A DNA stretch of 64,000 bases. Origin: Xenopus tropicalis. Taxonomy: Eukaryota > Chordata > Amphibia > Anura > Pipidae. The position numbers and the translations under genes are program-made. This document shows positions 1-14,168 of this stretch, piece after piece (positions within the stretch are counted from its first letter, which is position 1; each line of letters begins with the position of its first letter). The DNA lies in assembly GCF_000004195.4 (NCBI RefSeq), contig NC_030677.2, positions 40,239,142-40,303,141 on the forward strand. The letters run 5' to 3'. The notes below the pieces were generated by a model. It was not told the DNA's origin and did no database searches. It worked only from the letters and a program-made list of their open reading frames with translations.

Positions 1-290
1 TTAAGAACTAGATATGATGCCAGTAATATCCATGGCAAAATGGTTGTCAGCCCTCCAGGGTTCCTCCCAGGTGTTAGTGGGCCCTCCTACTCACCTAGTC
101 ATTTGACCTTTTATGCCTATACAATGACTATTTCCCAACTATATAAGAACAACGAGGAGAGATGGTAAGAAGGACAGATGCAAAGCAAAGAGAAGTAGGT
201 GGGTAAAGAGAGAAGAAAAAATATTTTGGAGAGTGGGGTTATGGTGTACAGTTTTCTGGGGGGGGGGGCCCAGGTACCTCTGCACAACAG
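1..290. repeat. Truncated copy of the CAGTGTTGGACTGG-type element
   Basis: Shares the order GTGTTAGTGGGCCCTCCT, CTATATAAGAACAACGAGGA-like and a purine-rich stretch followed by a TGGGGTTATGGTGTA/CCTGATGGGCCC-like end with the element at 12,123-12,407. The left terminus is degraded or outside the recognisable part. Confidence 0.4.
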
Positions 291-3200
291 GCAACTGCAT
301 TGTCTGTATTTACCTCCTGTGCTCAGACTGAAGGAGGCTACATCACTAGAACAGATACACATTTGCACTCTCTGCACTAGAACAGGTACATTTTCAGTTA
401 AAGAAATCAGAAATTTGGCTCATAAAGTTACCACAGAAAGCTTTTTAGCATAGTACCCCCCAATAACAACCAACACCCCCTTCTGAAAGGATCCAAGTTA
501 ACTACTCCATAAGAAATAATGAAATCATCATCCTTGCAATTTGCTGCAGGGCACTTGAAGCGCCCTTACAAACTCTGTGTGACTGAGGCCTAATTACAAA
601 GCCGGCAAGGGCATTAACAGCCATAATGCTCATTCTCTAGAAATGACTGAGTACAAACCATACTTAGCTGAGCTTGCAGTTCATCGTAGATAATGAAGGA
701 ACAATGATCCATCCCAGGAGCTGAATCTGCAACTAAACATATCTGTACATATCACATGGGAAAAGGGCGATTAGCTGTGTTCCGAATCATTGAGTAGATC
801 CTAGAATTAAATAGGATTTTAGCAGATGGCAAGAAATCATATAGACAAGATATGTACTATAGATAAGAGCATACACAGGGCCACAGTTAGGTAAGATGGC
901 TACCTGGACTTTCATCCTTCAATACTCCCACACACAGCTATGCCATTACCCTTAAAGAGGAAAACTGTCTCAAAAATGAAAATTATTTATCTCTGGAAAT
1001 ATGAAACTTTTTAAATATAATAAGTTAACTGTGCTGTACTGTTTCTAAAAATAATCAAGTTCCTCTTCACTATCTCCCTCTCAGCAACCTATCTCTATCA
1101 AACAAAGTAACTGACTCCTGCACAAATTCTGGAGTCATGAGTCATGATGGAAAAGTTACAAAATGGTAATGTCACAAGAAAAAAGGCAAATAAATGAATT
1201 AAGCCATACTGTAGAGCTCTTTCAGATTATTAAAATGAGGGATCTGCCATCTCTGCAAGATGCTTCTGCAAAACATTATCCCATATGAGAGGCGTGCTAG
1301 TGGAGCCCCTATCCTGGTGGGCCCTGGGCAAATGCCCCTTTTGCCCATTTATTACAACGGTCCCGTCAGAGATGGTTACTTTGAATGTGTGAGCTCTAAT
1401 ACATCTAGGAAAAGTGTGTACCCCCCCAAAGGATGTATTATACCTAACTGTCAATCATAATCTGACTCTGTCTCATGCATAAAGAGAACATGAAGAGAGA
1501 CAGATTACTAACTGAAATAGAAAGTTTGGTTTTTCATTGAGATGAAGCTTATATTAAGTTTTCATTTTACCCTTTAGAGAACTTTGGGCGTGCAACTGAT
1601 GAGATGCTGGTATTTATACAAACTTTCTAAACTTGCCATTGATAAGAGTTTATATGGCAAGCAAAAGAGGGGTTTATGGGTTTAATGAAACACCCTGGGC
1701 AATGTGTAGGTGTGACACGGGGGATATCTGCAAATCAATGAAATACAACCTGTGTGCATAAAGTTATTTATTTGTTAAATTATTTATTACTGTTGTCAAA
1801 AAAACATCATTTGCATTTGTTTAGGTTGCCCCCAAACATCCATAAAACAAAATAAAGCAGAATTTGCCCAATGTGCAGGGAAAATGCACTAAGCATTGCT
1901 TTAAAGTAATTAGGCCAACCTTAGTGTTTAGTGGCTCTTCCCATTGTTGGGAAAAGTTCTCTTTATAACAGCTCTGAGTGCTTGTACTCTAAAAGCTCAT
2001 TGCTCTTAATCTCGAGGTGTTCAACTGGTAAATTACAGTGGTAAATCCACCCAATGTCTTTTATGTGAAAAAGAGAAAAGTTCAAAGTACTGTTTCTATT
2101 GAAATGCTTGGGATCTGGGGTAATGGATATTTCTGTTATTTGCAGGTGTATGCCATAAGGACACTACACCGGACTCTAAAAATAAATCCCAGTAAAGTGT
2201 TTTTTCCATGCACTGCATATAGATTTGTTATATTAGTTGCCATCACGTTCAATGTATTTCAGAGAAAATCATATCAGTCAGTATTAAGGAATGACTTACT
2301 TTAATAGGACATTTATGGGCAGCACCTCTTCTTAGGGCTGGAAAGCTGATTGTGGGGACTTTACATTGGCAAATAAGAAACTAACAATAGCCCTTCTCAC
2401 CCCGTCCTTCTATAATCTTTGTAATGTTTATTGGCAGATAGAGAGGGCATTTGCCCAGTATCTCATAGGAGGTTCCCTGGCCAGAAACGCCTCTCAATTA
2501 TAGTACAAACAACATATTATTGCATTTGTGTAGGAATGACATAGGAGAATATTGCAGATCAAATAAAAACACTTCAGTGCATGGATTATTTCTTTATGTA
2601 TTAGTCCTGTGACTCAACTACAATTTACATATGTTTAAATTGCCCCCAGAAGTCCCTAAAACAAAATAAAGCAGTAAATAGTACTAAGCTTTATTTTAAG
2701 GTAATTAGACCCACCTTATTGTTTGGTGAGACTTCCCACTGTTTGGACAAACACTCTTTATGCTAGCTCTGACTACATGTTCTCTAAGATCATTGCTCTT
2801 AATTTCTAGGTGTTAAATCTTATTCAACTGTTAAATTAGGCTAGTTAATCTACCCCATGGCTTTTATGTGAAAATTAGAATAGTTCAAAGCACTTCTTAT
2901 AGGAGGTTGGTTGCTATTGGTAACTGCACTGGTGCAATTTACCCCAAACATCTATTTAGTGTTCCATTTAGACACATGGTAACATCATGGCTGTATGTAT
3001 ATTAACACTAAAAACAAATGAATGGCTCTACTGTCTGGTATTTGTGACCAAATGACTGCATTTTGGACCTTTGCTGGCCAGATTAGATCCCCATTGGCAT
3101 AGTCAGCTAGCCAGCTCTATTGGCTTTATTGTTGGGAAAAATGGGGCTATCTGTCCATGGGTAGAAGGCACAAGGCAACCCTGTCCGTAGTGCCTGGCAT

Positions 3201-3897
3201 AGGCAGCTAGTAAGTACAGGGCTCCATTACAGCCTGGGCGAATGGGGACAGTTAGGGGGCAGGAGGAGGGACTCCCACATGCCTACCCCTCCCCTTCATG
3301 AATATAGAACATAGAAACCTGCAGCAATTCATCTACTGTGCAGGGCACTGCACAAATCGCAAATTACACTGGACTTTGCACTTGCATTTGTAAATTCCCC
3401 TAGTATTTAATCACGTGGAATAACATGATATTGCACTGAAGAAACTGAACAGGTTGGTCATTACGAAGGAATGACTTATATGGATTGGCAAACCCATAGC
3501 ACAGGCAGAGATACCCTTTAATTTTTGTCTGATAGCCCCCTCAAGGCCTGCAATTGGACAGCCATAAATGTATCAATGTGATATGCACCTGAATAGTTTA
3601 TTTGCTTCTACAAGACAAACAGCGCCAGTAATAATAAAGATGCCTCATTACATATAACAAAGAAAGGGAGGGCTCAGGTAAACAAGAATTTCCACAGGTC
3701 CATGCTTTGCGGCCTAAATTCTGTATAGCAGGTATAAGGGCGTAATTACCATACAATACACTTCATGTAAGCTGGTAAATATGATGTAACATACTCAAAA
3801 AGTTTTTCAATCTTTTCTGTCAGTTGTGAGTTTTATACAGGCAGAAACGGTGATAATAGTTTAAATGATTTCTTTTCTGTATGCCACAATCCTGTAC

Positions 3898-4015
3898 AGC
3901 TATCAGGCCCCTTATCTGGAAACCCATTATCCATTATCCAAGTTCAGAATTACAGAAAGGCCATCTCCCATACAATCTCTTCATACAAATACTGTGGCAA
4001 AGTTTTATAAAAAAT
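3898..4015. repeat. MITE fragment, TACAGGTATGGGA family end
   Basis: Short match to the family terminus: CTTATCTGGAAACCCATTAT followed by CAGAATTACAGAAAGGCCAT. The rest of the element is absent. Confidence 0.45.
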
Positions 4016-5299
4016 GCATTTGAATTATTACTTTTTCTGTACCTTAGTTACTCAGAGATATCCTGCTCTTTGTTTGCAGTGGTTCATTTATTATTTGGGG
4101 GAACCAAGTGCCACTTTGTAAATTGGAAGGCTTAAAATTAGAGATTGGCATCATGCCATCAGTTAAACAGAGGCCTGATTGTTTTATTAAATAAAACCTA
4201 AGGTCTGTATTAAACAAAGTTCCACCTGCACCATAAAGTTCTAATTGCCTAAAGCACTCAGTTTGCTTTAAAATAAACAAACCACTCATTTAGGCAATAC
4301 ACATTAACTGCACTGTTTCTATCTGTCCTTTGTCTTGTGAATCTATAATTGGCTAGAGGGTTATAGTAGCCTCACCAGATCTCCTAGAGTGAAGCCAATA
4401 GGTGTGGGCCAAATATACAAAGATAAAACTATTCATGGGCAAACATTAAAGAGCGGCAGGAAATGTGATGGGAATTAAGGTAGGCTAATGTGATCCCTTT
4501 CCTGCTGGGGGCACTCCAGTTGTTTTTCTGGTTCTTTACACTTTGAATGTTCCTCAATAAGAGATGGAGAATATCAAAGAAATGCAAGGTGGGCAAAGGT
4601 ATTTACAGTCCAGGATGTAGAGATCACTGGAGCCTTTGTTATTCATTCAGATGTTGCATTTGCTTCATTTAATATGAAAGATCCAGAGCTGTAACAATCC
4701 AACTATAGTCTCTCCCAAAGTATAATCTTACCTTTTGAGGCCCAGGGGCATTTTCATTATGTCTAATAACGGCACAGTTCTGAATTTTACAATCAGGCTG
4801 TACATTCCAGATATCCTATAATTACTTAAATAACAAACAAAAAGTAAAAATGGTCATCATACTGCAAATGGACAATTTTGTGAGTTTCACCAGCAGCAAT
4901 TTTTGGACCCCCCCAAACAATGGCAACTGATTGAAGGCACTAATTCTCTGAAAAAAACCTGATTCTGTCTTTGTTTTTGTTATATTATATAACAATGACA
5001 CTTTAAGTGGAAGCAAAAGCAAATTGCTATCTGCAAAAATTCACACAGTTTAGATATAAACCACAACATCCTAGGCCCATAATGATGAGTAAAAATGGTA
5101 GACCAAACTAGTAAACTAGGAAGAAGAAGAAGAAATAACACACACATATATATATATATGTTCAAGGTGAAGTCCGAACTGATCCACTCTCCAATCTTGG
5201 GTGCTCGGTCAGTTTTAATTATACAAGGGCCAGCACTTATTATACTGTGAATATTGATTATCTTTTTTTATTTCACCATCGTGCTGCAAATTCCAGCAT

Positions 5300-5385
5300 G
5301 ATCTTATATATATATATATATATGTGTGTGCATATATTTATGTATATATTTATATATGTGTAAATATATATATATATATATAGTT
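5300..5385. repeat. Compound TA/TG microsatellite, intergenic
   Basis: Runs of TA with TGTGTG and TATTTA interruptions. Other short TA runs are at 5,148-5,159, 8,006-8,022, 20,975-20,997, 30,888-30,902 and 39,226-39,243. Confidence 0.85.
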
Positions 5386-7269
5386 TGTGTGTATAATGCC
5401 ATATGACTGCAGTGCAAAGCAGTACAGCAGAACTGAGTGAATAATAAATAGCATTAGGTGCACCCAGATGTAGATTTCATTCTAATTGCCATAAAAATGC
5501 ATCATCCTTAGCAAAGAAAGTGTGGCTGAGTATAATTATAAACCATAATAATGTAGAGGGGGAAGGCAAAATAATGTAACATTTCAGCAGCTGACAAGTG
5601 GCTCCTGAGGAATTATAGTAAATATTGGGTAATAATGGGCTGACAGCTTGTCATTATACCCAGAAGCAGGAATGGCAAAGTGAAATGAGAATGTTACTGT
5701 ACACAGTCTGGGTTTGGCTCACATACTTATTTTTAACCCTATGGAAAATTTGGCTGGTAGGAAAAGAATGTTTGTTTTCACACAGAGACAAACCCTTTAT
5801 ACGGGCGACAATTAAGTTTAGATGTATTACTCATAAAAATGTATGTATGCATATGGAAAATGTTATCATCTTGTGTAATGTAAAAATTCAAACAATATAG
5901 CTATTCATCTGTCATACAGAGGTTTATTTCCTTTACATTGGTAGCACTGAAAATAATGTTATAATCCTCCGTAGGACATAAGTGATAACCAATTATAATA
6001 ATATCATATACAGCTGTGACATCACAGATGTATAGAAGATATATTTTATCTTGTAGGTAAAACTTACTCTAATATAAGTTAGTGTTCAGCTTACAACCAT
6101 TCACCAAGCAGGATATTTTAGGCTACTAACCTATATATCCAGGCCACAATATGGGACACACAGTGTTCTGCCCTGCCCCTGTGTGAACTCCTTTTCTTGA
6201 CTGTCATTCCTTTCTGTCTGTCCTCCTCTACTCCTATACAGCATTTCATAATTCATAAAAGAATAGGTTACTTACTGTTGTGCCTTTATAAGATTTGGTT
6301 TATTGGCTGTGAGACCTTAAGTGTGTCGCCGATTAATTGTCTAGCTTCTGCACTTTATAGGTAAAGCCTTATAATATTTACATTAGTATTTTCTCTGCAA
6401 GTTTGCTTGACGCTGTAAGAGGATGGAAAATAGGATCTTGGTGTTTGCAAGTGCATATGCTACTGAGAAAATACTGTGTCCTTTGACTTCTATTGAGCTC
6501 AGATCCAAGATCAAAGTGCACAAGTGGTTGTGTACTCAGTTGTGCTGATCGACGCACAAAAGTGAAACCAAGTGCAACCTGTCTTGTTATAATACCTTAT
6601 AAGCCTGGGAGATTGTTAAATTATTGTTTCTTTTTATATATACATGTATACATATCATGGACAAGTTGAGGAAGGGCGACATCTAGTGGAGCTTTTTACA
6701 TTTTACAAACATCACAAAAGAATCCTTAATTAAATATAAATGTTGCAAATAAATAATGCTCTTGGGGTAAGTGCTTAACTTTAGATTCTAATGGAAATTA
6801 ACAAGTTATTGCAGTTATTTTTATTCTTAGTATTTCTAAAGCTGAAATGAGTGAAATTTTTAGTTGTGTAGACAGGTGGCACTGCAACCACAGAGCTTAG
6901 CATTATCTTTATACATGGGAAATGGGTAACTGGCATTAGCTACATGGGTAATTGGCTGAACACTGTGGGTATTGGCCAGGGACGTGTCAAATGGCCATGG
7001 GTGAAGCACAGTGCACTTGATGTAACCATAGCTGTGAGAAGTGGATAACAAGTAGAGGCTATACCAATGCACATCAACAGGAAAGTGATGTGATTGTGTT
7101 GTTTTACCAACTTTCATCAGGACATAATGGAAAAGGGCCAAAACTGAATAAGTGAGTGCAAGTTATGCTGAGCTTTACATTACTATATAACAAAGAGGAG
7201 GTCTTAGAATAATTTAACAAACAGCAGGTTAGAGATTAGGATGAGAGGGCCCAAATGAACCTTGTGTCT

Positions 7270-7445
7270 TAACCCTTTTTCCTTGTAGATTGTAAGCTCT
7301 TTTGGGCAGGCCCCTCTTCACCTCTTGTATCGGTTATTGATTGCTTTATATGTTACTCTGTATGTCCAATGTATGTAACCCACTTATTGTACAGCGCTGC
7401 GGGATATGTTGGCGCTTTATAAAAAAAATGTTAAAAATAATAATA
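7270..7445 (+). repeat. SINE/LINE-tail-like repeat with (TAA)n end
   Basis: Contains GATTGTAAGCTCTTTTGGGC, CTCTTGTATCGGTTATTG, TGTACAGCGCTGCGG and GGCGCTTTATAAA, ending in an A/TAA-rich tail. A close second copy is at 48,561-48,720 and a reversed 3' fragment at 16,917-16,983, so it is an interspersed retroposon-like family. Class not determined. Confidence 0.6.
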
Positions 7446-8354
7446 AAATGAAGGAGTTTATAGTCTGAACGGTGAGTAGGGTTGCCAATACCAGCCAAGG
7501 CCAGAGCCAGTATTACAATTTTACCGGCAACATATTCTCTAGTAAATTTTTACCACCAACAGCCCCCCTCCCTCCCCATCCTCTCTCCCCTCACCAAGCT
7601 TGCCAAATATTGCCCTGTCACGTCATTGCTCCGCCCCTATTGCATCACAACTTCACCTATTTTATGTCATTGCCCCAAGCAATGAGTAGAACAAGCATAA
7701 ACAGACAAGGAGCTGCATCAGAATGGCAACCAAAATATGTATATGTGTCATTTGCCATAACCTGTTCTTCATTTGAATGGCAATTGTCCTACCTATGACA
7801 GACAACAGTGCTACCAAGTAGTATCACATTGCAGATTAAATATAACCCACAGACAAAACAGTAGTTTCTTATTTAAGTGAATGGGGAGCAGCTGCCATTG
7901 GACATGGGCATTTTGATCAGAATGGGTCTCTCTGACAGGTGCCTTCTCATTACCTTTGGCCTCAGATTCCAAACTTTAATTAAGTGAATTAAGGTGAGAC
8001 CGTTATATATATATATATATATTGTAGGGTTTTTCTATTGAACTCCGTTTCCTTTGCTTAGGGCCAGTAGTATAACATGTCATCATGCACATGATCATAA
8101 ACCATCCTGAGCACCACACAGTTTTATAGTGGTCCATTGGTTTAAATCTGTGGTGCCCTCTAGTGTTTGTTAATCAAACTACAGGCAAACAATAGCAAAC
8201 TATACAGAATTGATGTTAACCTGCTAGTGCCTCCTCGCCATAATGCAGCACTTCACAAGCTGTCTCCAGCTATTCCTGCTTCTTGATTTACATAAAGGAC
8301 TTCTGGGAAATGTGTTTGGGATACTAAATAAAGAGCAATGGTGCTCTCATCTTA

Positions 8355-8875
8355 TTAAAGTGGACCTGTCTGCCAGACATAAAAAGCTGTATAATAAAAG
8401 CTCTTTTCAAATTAAACATGTAACCCAAAGTAATTTTTTTATTAACACATCTATACTCATTATATAAGCATTTAAAAGTCCCAGCTGTCAATCATATGTT
8501 ACCTGCCCCACCTCTTTGCCTTAGGCATAGAGGTGGGGCAGACAGTTACTTTCACTTTCAATTCAGAACTTCTTAGTTGTTGCTGCACTGCTCACATTCC
8601 CCCTCCCTCCTCACCATGTAATTGTGTAACCAGTGCATGGACATGGGTATCAGGTCCCCCCATACTGGCACAGAAACAAGATTTTAGCAAGATGCACAGC
8701 TTGCCTTAATAACAGTGTCCACAAAATGGTGCCTGTCTGTTTTCTGCAATCATGAATTCCAGCGCTAAACGATATAAGTTTAAAATTTATATAGTGTAAC
8801 TGAAGTTTATTTTGCTTGACAAACACAATAGAAAACAATTTATAATTATTTCTTAGGGTGACAGGTCCCCTTTAA
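8355..8875. mobile_element. T2/Kolobok-like MITE
   Basis: Begins TTAAAGTGGACCTGTC and ends GACAGGTCCCCTTTAA, i.e. inverted termini with TTAA at each border. TTAA target duplication and AAAGG.. termini are typical of the Xenopus T2 family of Kolobok-derived non-autonomous transposons. No transposase coding was seen. Confidence 0.7.
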
Positions 8876-11826
8876 GAACATTGCCCCAGCCTTGCCCGAT
8901 TACCTTCATCATTAAGTGCTGCAAGCAAGCCCAGAAATTTAGACAGAGCTGACCATGAAAACATTCAACCTCTACAATCACAGGGCGGTATAAGGATAGG
9001 TGCACTAGACTGGTGTATCTTTAATCTTCAATGTATCTTTTCCATATTGTTTTTATTAAAAAAAAAAGTAAATATCCGTATTAACTGCATACATATGTGT
9101 AACTGTGTTATAGTATTGCTATGACTAATTATTTACCACTTGGATGATATCTCTAGAATACTCATACAGGACATATGGACAGTTTTGCAGAGAAATTGGC
9201 ACACAAATAGTGGTATAAAATATAAATGTACTGGGGTGAGCGAATTTTTTTTTTACATTGTTTGTAAATATAGCTATTTTCCCCTTTTTATTTATAGTGT
9301 GCTGTGGCTTATACTCATGTTAAAAAACCCTTTGGGGTTTACAAAGCATATGCATACTTCCCAAATCTAAAGGCAGCCTTTCCCTACCTGATACCCACCT
9401 TTATAAAGCAACACACCTCTTGCGTATCCAACTGTTTCAGCCACAATGAAAGTTTTGTATAACAGTATAACAAGGAACACAAATAAATAATATTTTAAAC
9501 AGTAGCTTGTCCTTGATGGTAACTAAACTGCATGAAACCACATTGGTGGTAAAATAATCCTATTGGGTTAATTTCATGTACGCTTCTTTACAAGCCTTAG
9601 GGAAGGTTACTTCAATAAATGAAATGGTGCATTATATGCAAACCCAAGGTCCCAAATAATAGATCATAACTGTAATAAAATCATGGACTCAATAAAAATG
9701 TATTCGTTAGTGAACAAAAAAGTAGGCAATGATCAAAATGTTGGTAATGGTTCAAAACTAGGTAATGATTCTGCAGCCCTTGGGATTATGTGGCCAACAA
9801 ATCTGTAGGGAAGTGCAGAAAACCAACCACTAGTGCCGTACCTTTAATAAGATGAATGACGGTACAAGTGTGCCAATCACTTCATTCACTTGAAAGTTCA
9901 GGTGCTCAAATCCTTTTCATTCATAGGTAACCATAGGTGATCTTATTACCACAATCTGTCTGAATCGCCTACTCACCAGATGCCCATATACCCGGGGCAA
10001 ACATCAATCTCTCATCAGGGGCCTTCAGTGTATCCAATTTCACTTCCCTGGCTTTACAGATGCTGATCAGAAAACCCTGCACTTTAAAGATGAGCTCTAA
10101 TAATCATGTTCAGCAATGTGAGAAGCCAAACTTAGAAGACAAAGCCAGCTTTTCACTCTACTGAGCATGCACACTCGGCCCAGGGCCAAAGAGAAGGAAG
10201 ATGCGGAAGAAGATGGCGCTACAGAAGTTACCTAGGCCATTGCAGTTTTTAGTGCACAGAAGCAACAGCCCAATTCTTAGCTAAACCATTATAATCACTG
10301 GGGGTGCCTAGCATTTGGCTTGTACCAAAATATTAGAAAAAATTTATACTGCTAACAATTGTGCCATTGTGGGTCAGTTCTTCCATCAGTGATACAGTTG
10401 GGAGAACATGTAAAAAGAGAGCCGTTGTGATGTTTTGTTTAAAAAAAGATCTAAGCTTTCTACAGGGACTGCCACACTGTAGCAGATGGGATCTAAGATA
10501 GAATTGGGGTGCCTTGGGGGAGCTGATAACTTTGTAGTATGGGACCCTATCATTACTGATCTCAGGCCTGGGTTTCTATTGTCATCTCTAAAGATAGCAA
10601 CATCAGAACAGTTCTCTTTTTTTTTGAGGCGATCTCTAACAGTATCATGGAAGAAATGACCAGCAGGTGGCACTGTTGTTACAAAATTCATTACATTAGA
10701 AGTATACATTCATCTTCAAACAAAATAATTCATTTCAATTTTACAATAATTTGTTGCAATGGTATATATTGCTTTTTTAAACACCAGAGATTAGCTTTAG
10801 CCTATAGGGCATTCAATAAAAGAGGAGCTGTAGGAGCAATACTGGCTTTCTTTCCTAAAATTCCATCTCCTTTCCATGCAAACCTGGAGAAGGTCTCCTC
10901 ACCTGAAATGCTATTCACACAAGGCCTTTTTTAAATAAAACATTATTAGATTTACATAAACGCTATTTGTAGGACACAAAATCAAAGTTCGGTAAAATAT
11001 TACAGAAATCACATTATTTCAACAAGAATTCAGTGAACAAAATGATGGTCTGAGTAAAAAGCATCAAAGTCATATTGTAGCGAGACATCTTATGTTAATG
11101 GGTAATGTCACTTATTATTAAGCTAGAATCTACTGGTCATCTGTTTAAAAGCTCTGATTGGTTGCTGTGGGTTATGGGATATGGGCACAATTTAGATTGT
11201 TTATTACAAATGGGAAAATTGAAATACATTTAATTTTTAGCCATTGGCACCTAGTTTTATGTTCTGAGCAAAACAGCAAAGCACCACAGCATATATGGCA
11301 CCATGCTCCATTTTACGTGCAAGGGCAGAGCCGTCACCTACCCCCCCCTATTTTTTCAGGAGTTACCCAATTTTTATTAAATCTCTCACTGCAAATTCCC
11401 GTTGTGCAAGTGCAGTAAGCATTTGGTGTAATTGGAAGCATTTGCGTGGGTAGTAATTTTCGGTTTTAGAGGGGCTTTTGCGCTGATGTGTGACATCACC
11501 AGAAGCGTGTGTGACATGGCACGCGTTGCACGAGACACATAGTCCCCCTATAAAGTCATTATATAGGTTGACAGCTCTGAAAGGGGAAAATTGTCTAAAC
11601 AATTATATTTCCATGGAACCATAACTGGCCCTTAGTTTATTTGAAGCCTTGATGACAGTGTGCCCATTGGAACTCTAGAGGCAGTCACTAAAAAACATTG
11701 TATTGATCTGAGGGAAACATAGTAGTACCATCATTCTAACACTAGATGTCACTCTGATTACAGTGTTTTATCTATACAAAAAGCCAAAAGTCCCAACAAG
11801 CAAACAAATCCTCAGTAAACACTGTA

Positions 11827-12103
11827 TTAGGGCTCTGGCACACGGGGGAGATTAGTCGCCCGCGATAAAACTCCCTGTTCGCGGGCGACTAATCTCCCCG
11901 AGTTGCCTACCCCTGCCATCCCACCGGCGAACATGTAAGTCGCCGGCGGGATGGCAGACGCGGCGGCGCGATTTCGCGCAAATTGCCGAAAAAGACTTGC
12001 GAGTCTTTTTCGGCGATTTCCGGAAATCGCCCCGCCGCGTCTGCCATCCCGCCGGCGAGTTTTATCGCGGGCGACTAATCTCCCCCGTGTGCCAGAGCCC
12101 TTA
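11827..12103. mobile_element. GC-rich foldback MITE with TTA target duplication (PIF/Harbinger-like)
   Basis: A 271-bp near-palindrome (11,830-12,100) begins GGGCTCTGGCACACGGGGGA and ends with its complement, flanked by TTA on both sides. A three-base TWA duplication is what PIF/Harbinger transposons leave, but the assignment is inferred. The interior is extremely CpG-rich in an AT-rich region. Partial related copies are at about 17,124-17,183 and 22,370-22,510. Confidence 0.7.
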
Positions 12104-12122
12104 TACATGGTCTTGGTGTAAT

Positions 12123-12407
12123 CAGTGTTGGACTGGCCCACCAGGATACCAGGAAATCTCCCGGTGGGCCCAGGTGTCAGTGGGCCCTCCTGCCCTTTAC
12201 CAAATGGCCTGCTATATGGTCACTACCTATTTCTAAATGGAAATGAAGAGGAGAAATAGATGGAAGAATAGATGCTAGCATGTACAGTGAATAAAAGGGA
12301 CTAGGACAATAAAGAGGTTGGGCGAGGAAAGGAGAAAATATAGTTTAGTGAGTGGGCCTATGATATAAGGTTTCCTGATGGGCCCCTAAGGTCCCAGTCC
12401 AACACTG
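12123..12407. mobile_element. MITE with CAGTGTTGGACTGG inverted termini
   Basis: Starts CAGTGTTGGACTGGCCCACC and ends GGTCCCAGTCCAACACTG. These inverted ends enclose about 250 bp without coding. Interior sequence (GGTGTTAGTGGGCCCTCCT-type) also appears at the start of the window (about 40-270), so that is probably another truncated copy. Confidence 0.65.
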
Positions 12408-12557
12408 TGTGTAATTATACAATGTCATGTCTTGCTTATCCTGGGGATCACTATGTGTATCAGAGATTAAAAAGGGAAAATATTGGGCCTATTTGAATTT
12501 GATTGATTTTCATGGAATATATTATAGTATGTCTAGTATGAAAAAACACAGCCTACC

Positions 12558-12680
12558 CATTGACTCCGATGCATTTGGTGCAAGAAAAAACACCTCCATT
12601 GACTCCAATGCATTTGGTGCAAGAAAGATCACAGCGCCCCCCCACTGACTCCAATGCATTTGGTGCAAGAAAGAATACAG
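12558..12680. repeat. Short minisatellite, three copies
   Basis: The motif TGACTCCAATGCATTTGGTG plus CAAGAAA occurs at 12,561, 12,600 and 12,646 with variable spacers (39 and 46 bp between starts). The first copy has one change (CCGATG). Confidence 0.7.
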
Positions 12681-13757
12681 CAACCCCCACTGTATGATCT
12701 CTATTATTGCCCAGGTTATTGTGATATTTTTTCAGTGGCACCATATTCTGCAGTAAGGAATATACATAAGGGTATGGAATAACTGACAAGACCAATACAA
12801 GAGGTATTAGTTATTTGACTCCACATAGAAGGTCAATTTGCTTGTGCATACCGCCTCCCTCTGGTATGTCTATGTATTCCATACGGCTACTCCACTTTGA
12901 TACCAGGCATGTGTTCATATATACGTGATTTGATAAATGTCAGACAGGAGAAAACAGATTATAGTACGTACTACAACCCGCTGCTTTTTCCCGTAGGATA
13001 TAAATGCTGCTTGTAACTCACAGCAGGTGTGTCATGACAAACAAATACTTACGTCTCCTCACTGCCCACTGTGCCTTGTAGTCAGGAACCACCCAGAGCA
13101 TGCTGGGAAGTGTGCATGACTCTTTATACAGTGTTTACGCTGTATCTTGAATTTTCATTTTAAATGTTCTAATTAAGACAAGAGCCTTAATTTAAAACAT
13201 ATAATAATAAATACGGTACTTTAGAGGAGAGGGTGTGAAGCTACACTTCTGGAATGTCTGGAAGTGGCTGCTAATAATGCAGAAGCAGGAGTTTATCTTG
13301 GCAATTTAGCATGTGCAAGTATATATTTACTATGCAGATTGTAAGATATATTAGACTGTAGGTGTGCCAGCCCATGCCCCTCCAGTTTATAGGATCCATA
13401 CACATTTCCGCAAGTAATGAGGGCTATGCAGTTTCATTTAGAAAAAGTAAGCCATTACTTATAATTATTTTTCATTTGATGGCCAGTTTTACCTATAAAA
13501 GTGTGGGACCTCAATTTGAAATTTGTACCTATGCCAACCTGTATTTCCAGTGCTCGGAGGAGTCTCATATTTTTGGAGGTAATGATTTTTCTCAGTACGT
13601 AAAGTTTTATGGCAGATTCATCAATGGCCGGCTATTTGTATGGTCAGGGCCAGAGGTACAATTTACAGAGATGATGGATTGTATTATCGACAGGCCACTG
13701 ATTGTATGGGCAAGGAAATTAATTACTTAACGGTCTCAATATTTGAATATATATGAG

Positions 13758-14168
13758 TACAGGTTTGGGACCTGTTATCCAGAATGCTCGGAACCTGGAT
13801 ATCCTTATCCGGATAAGGGATCTTTCCATAATTTGGATCTCCATAACTTACGGTAAGTCTGCTAAAAATCATTTAAATATTGAATAAACCAAATAGAATT
13901 GTTTTACCTCCAATAAGGATTAATTATATCTTAGTTGGGATCAAGTACAAGGTACTGTTTTATTATTACAGAGAAAAGGCAATCATTTAACCATTAAATA
14001 AACCCAATAGGACTGTTCTGCCCCCAATAAGGGGTAATTATATCTTAGTTGGGATCAAGTACAAGGTACTGTTTTATTATTACAGAGAAAAAGAAAAATT
14101 AGAATTATTTTCTTATAATGGAGTCTATGGGAGATAGCCTTTCCGTAATTTAGAACTTTCTGCATATA
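13758..14168 (+). mobile_element. MITE, TACAGGTATGGGA family
   Basis: Starts TACAGGTTTGGGACCTGTTA, has the internal AATAAGGATTAATTATATCT and AGTACAAGGTACTGTTTTAT blocks, and runs to a terminus of the CTTTCCGTAATT type. An internal segment of about 90 bp is duplicated (about 13,910-13,985 and 14,000-14,090). One of the most frequent elements in this window. Confidence 0.65.

Larger units (their letters stand above)
290..7269. other. Intergenic stretch without supported genes
   Basis: Read on both strands: only short frames with no recognisable domains, AT-rich sequence, the MITE fragment near 3,900 and microsatellites. Two similar segments (about 1,800-2,000 and 2,630-2,830, sharing AAACAAAATAAAGCAG and AAGCTCATTGCTCTTAAT-like text) suggest an old local duplication. 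Confidence 0.6.

Noticed and set aside
13362..13730. 122-codon plus-strand open frame
   Set aside because: Length alone is not decisive in vertebrate DNA. No domain, no splice context and no codon pattern that I recognise, and it ends just before a MITE.
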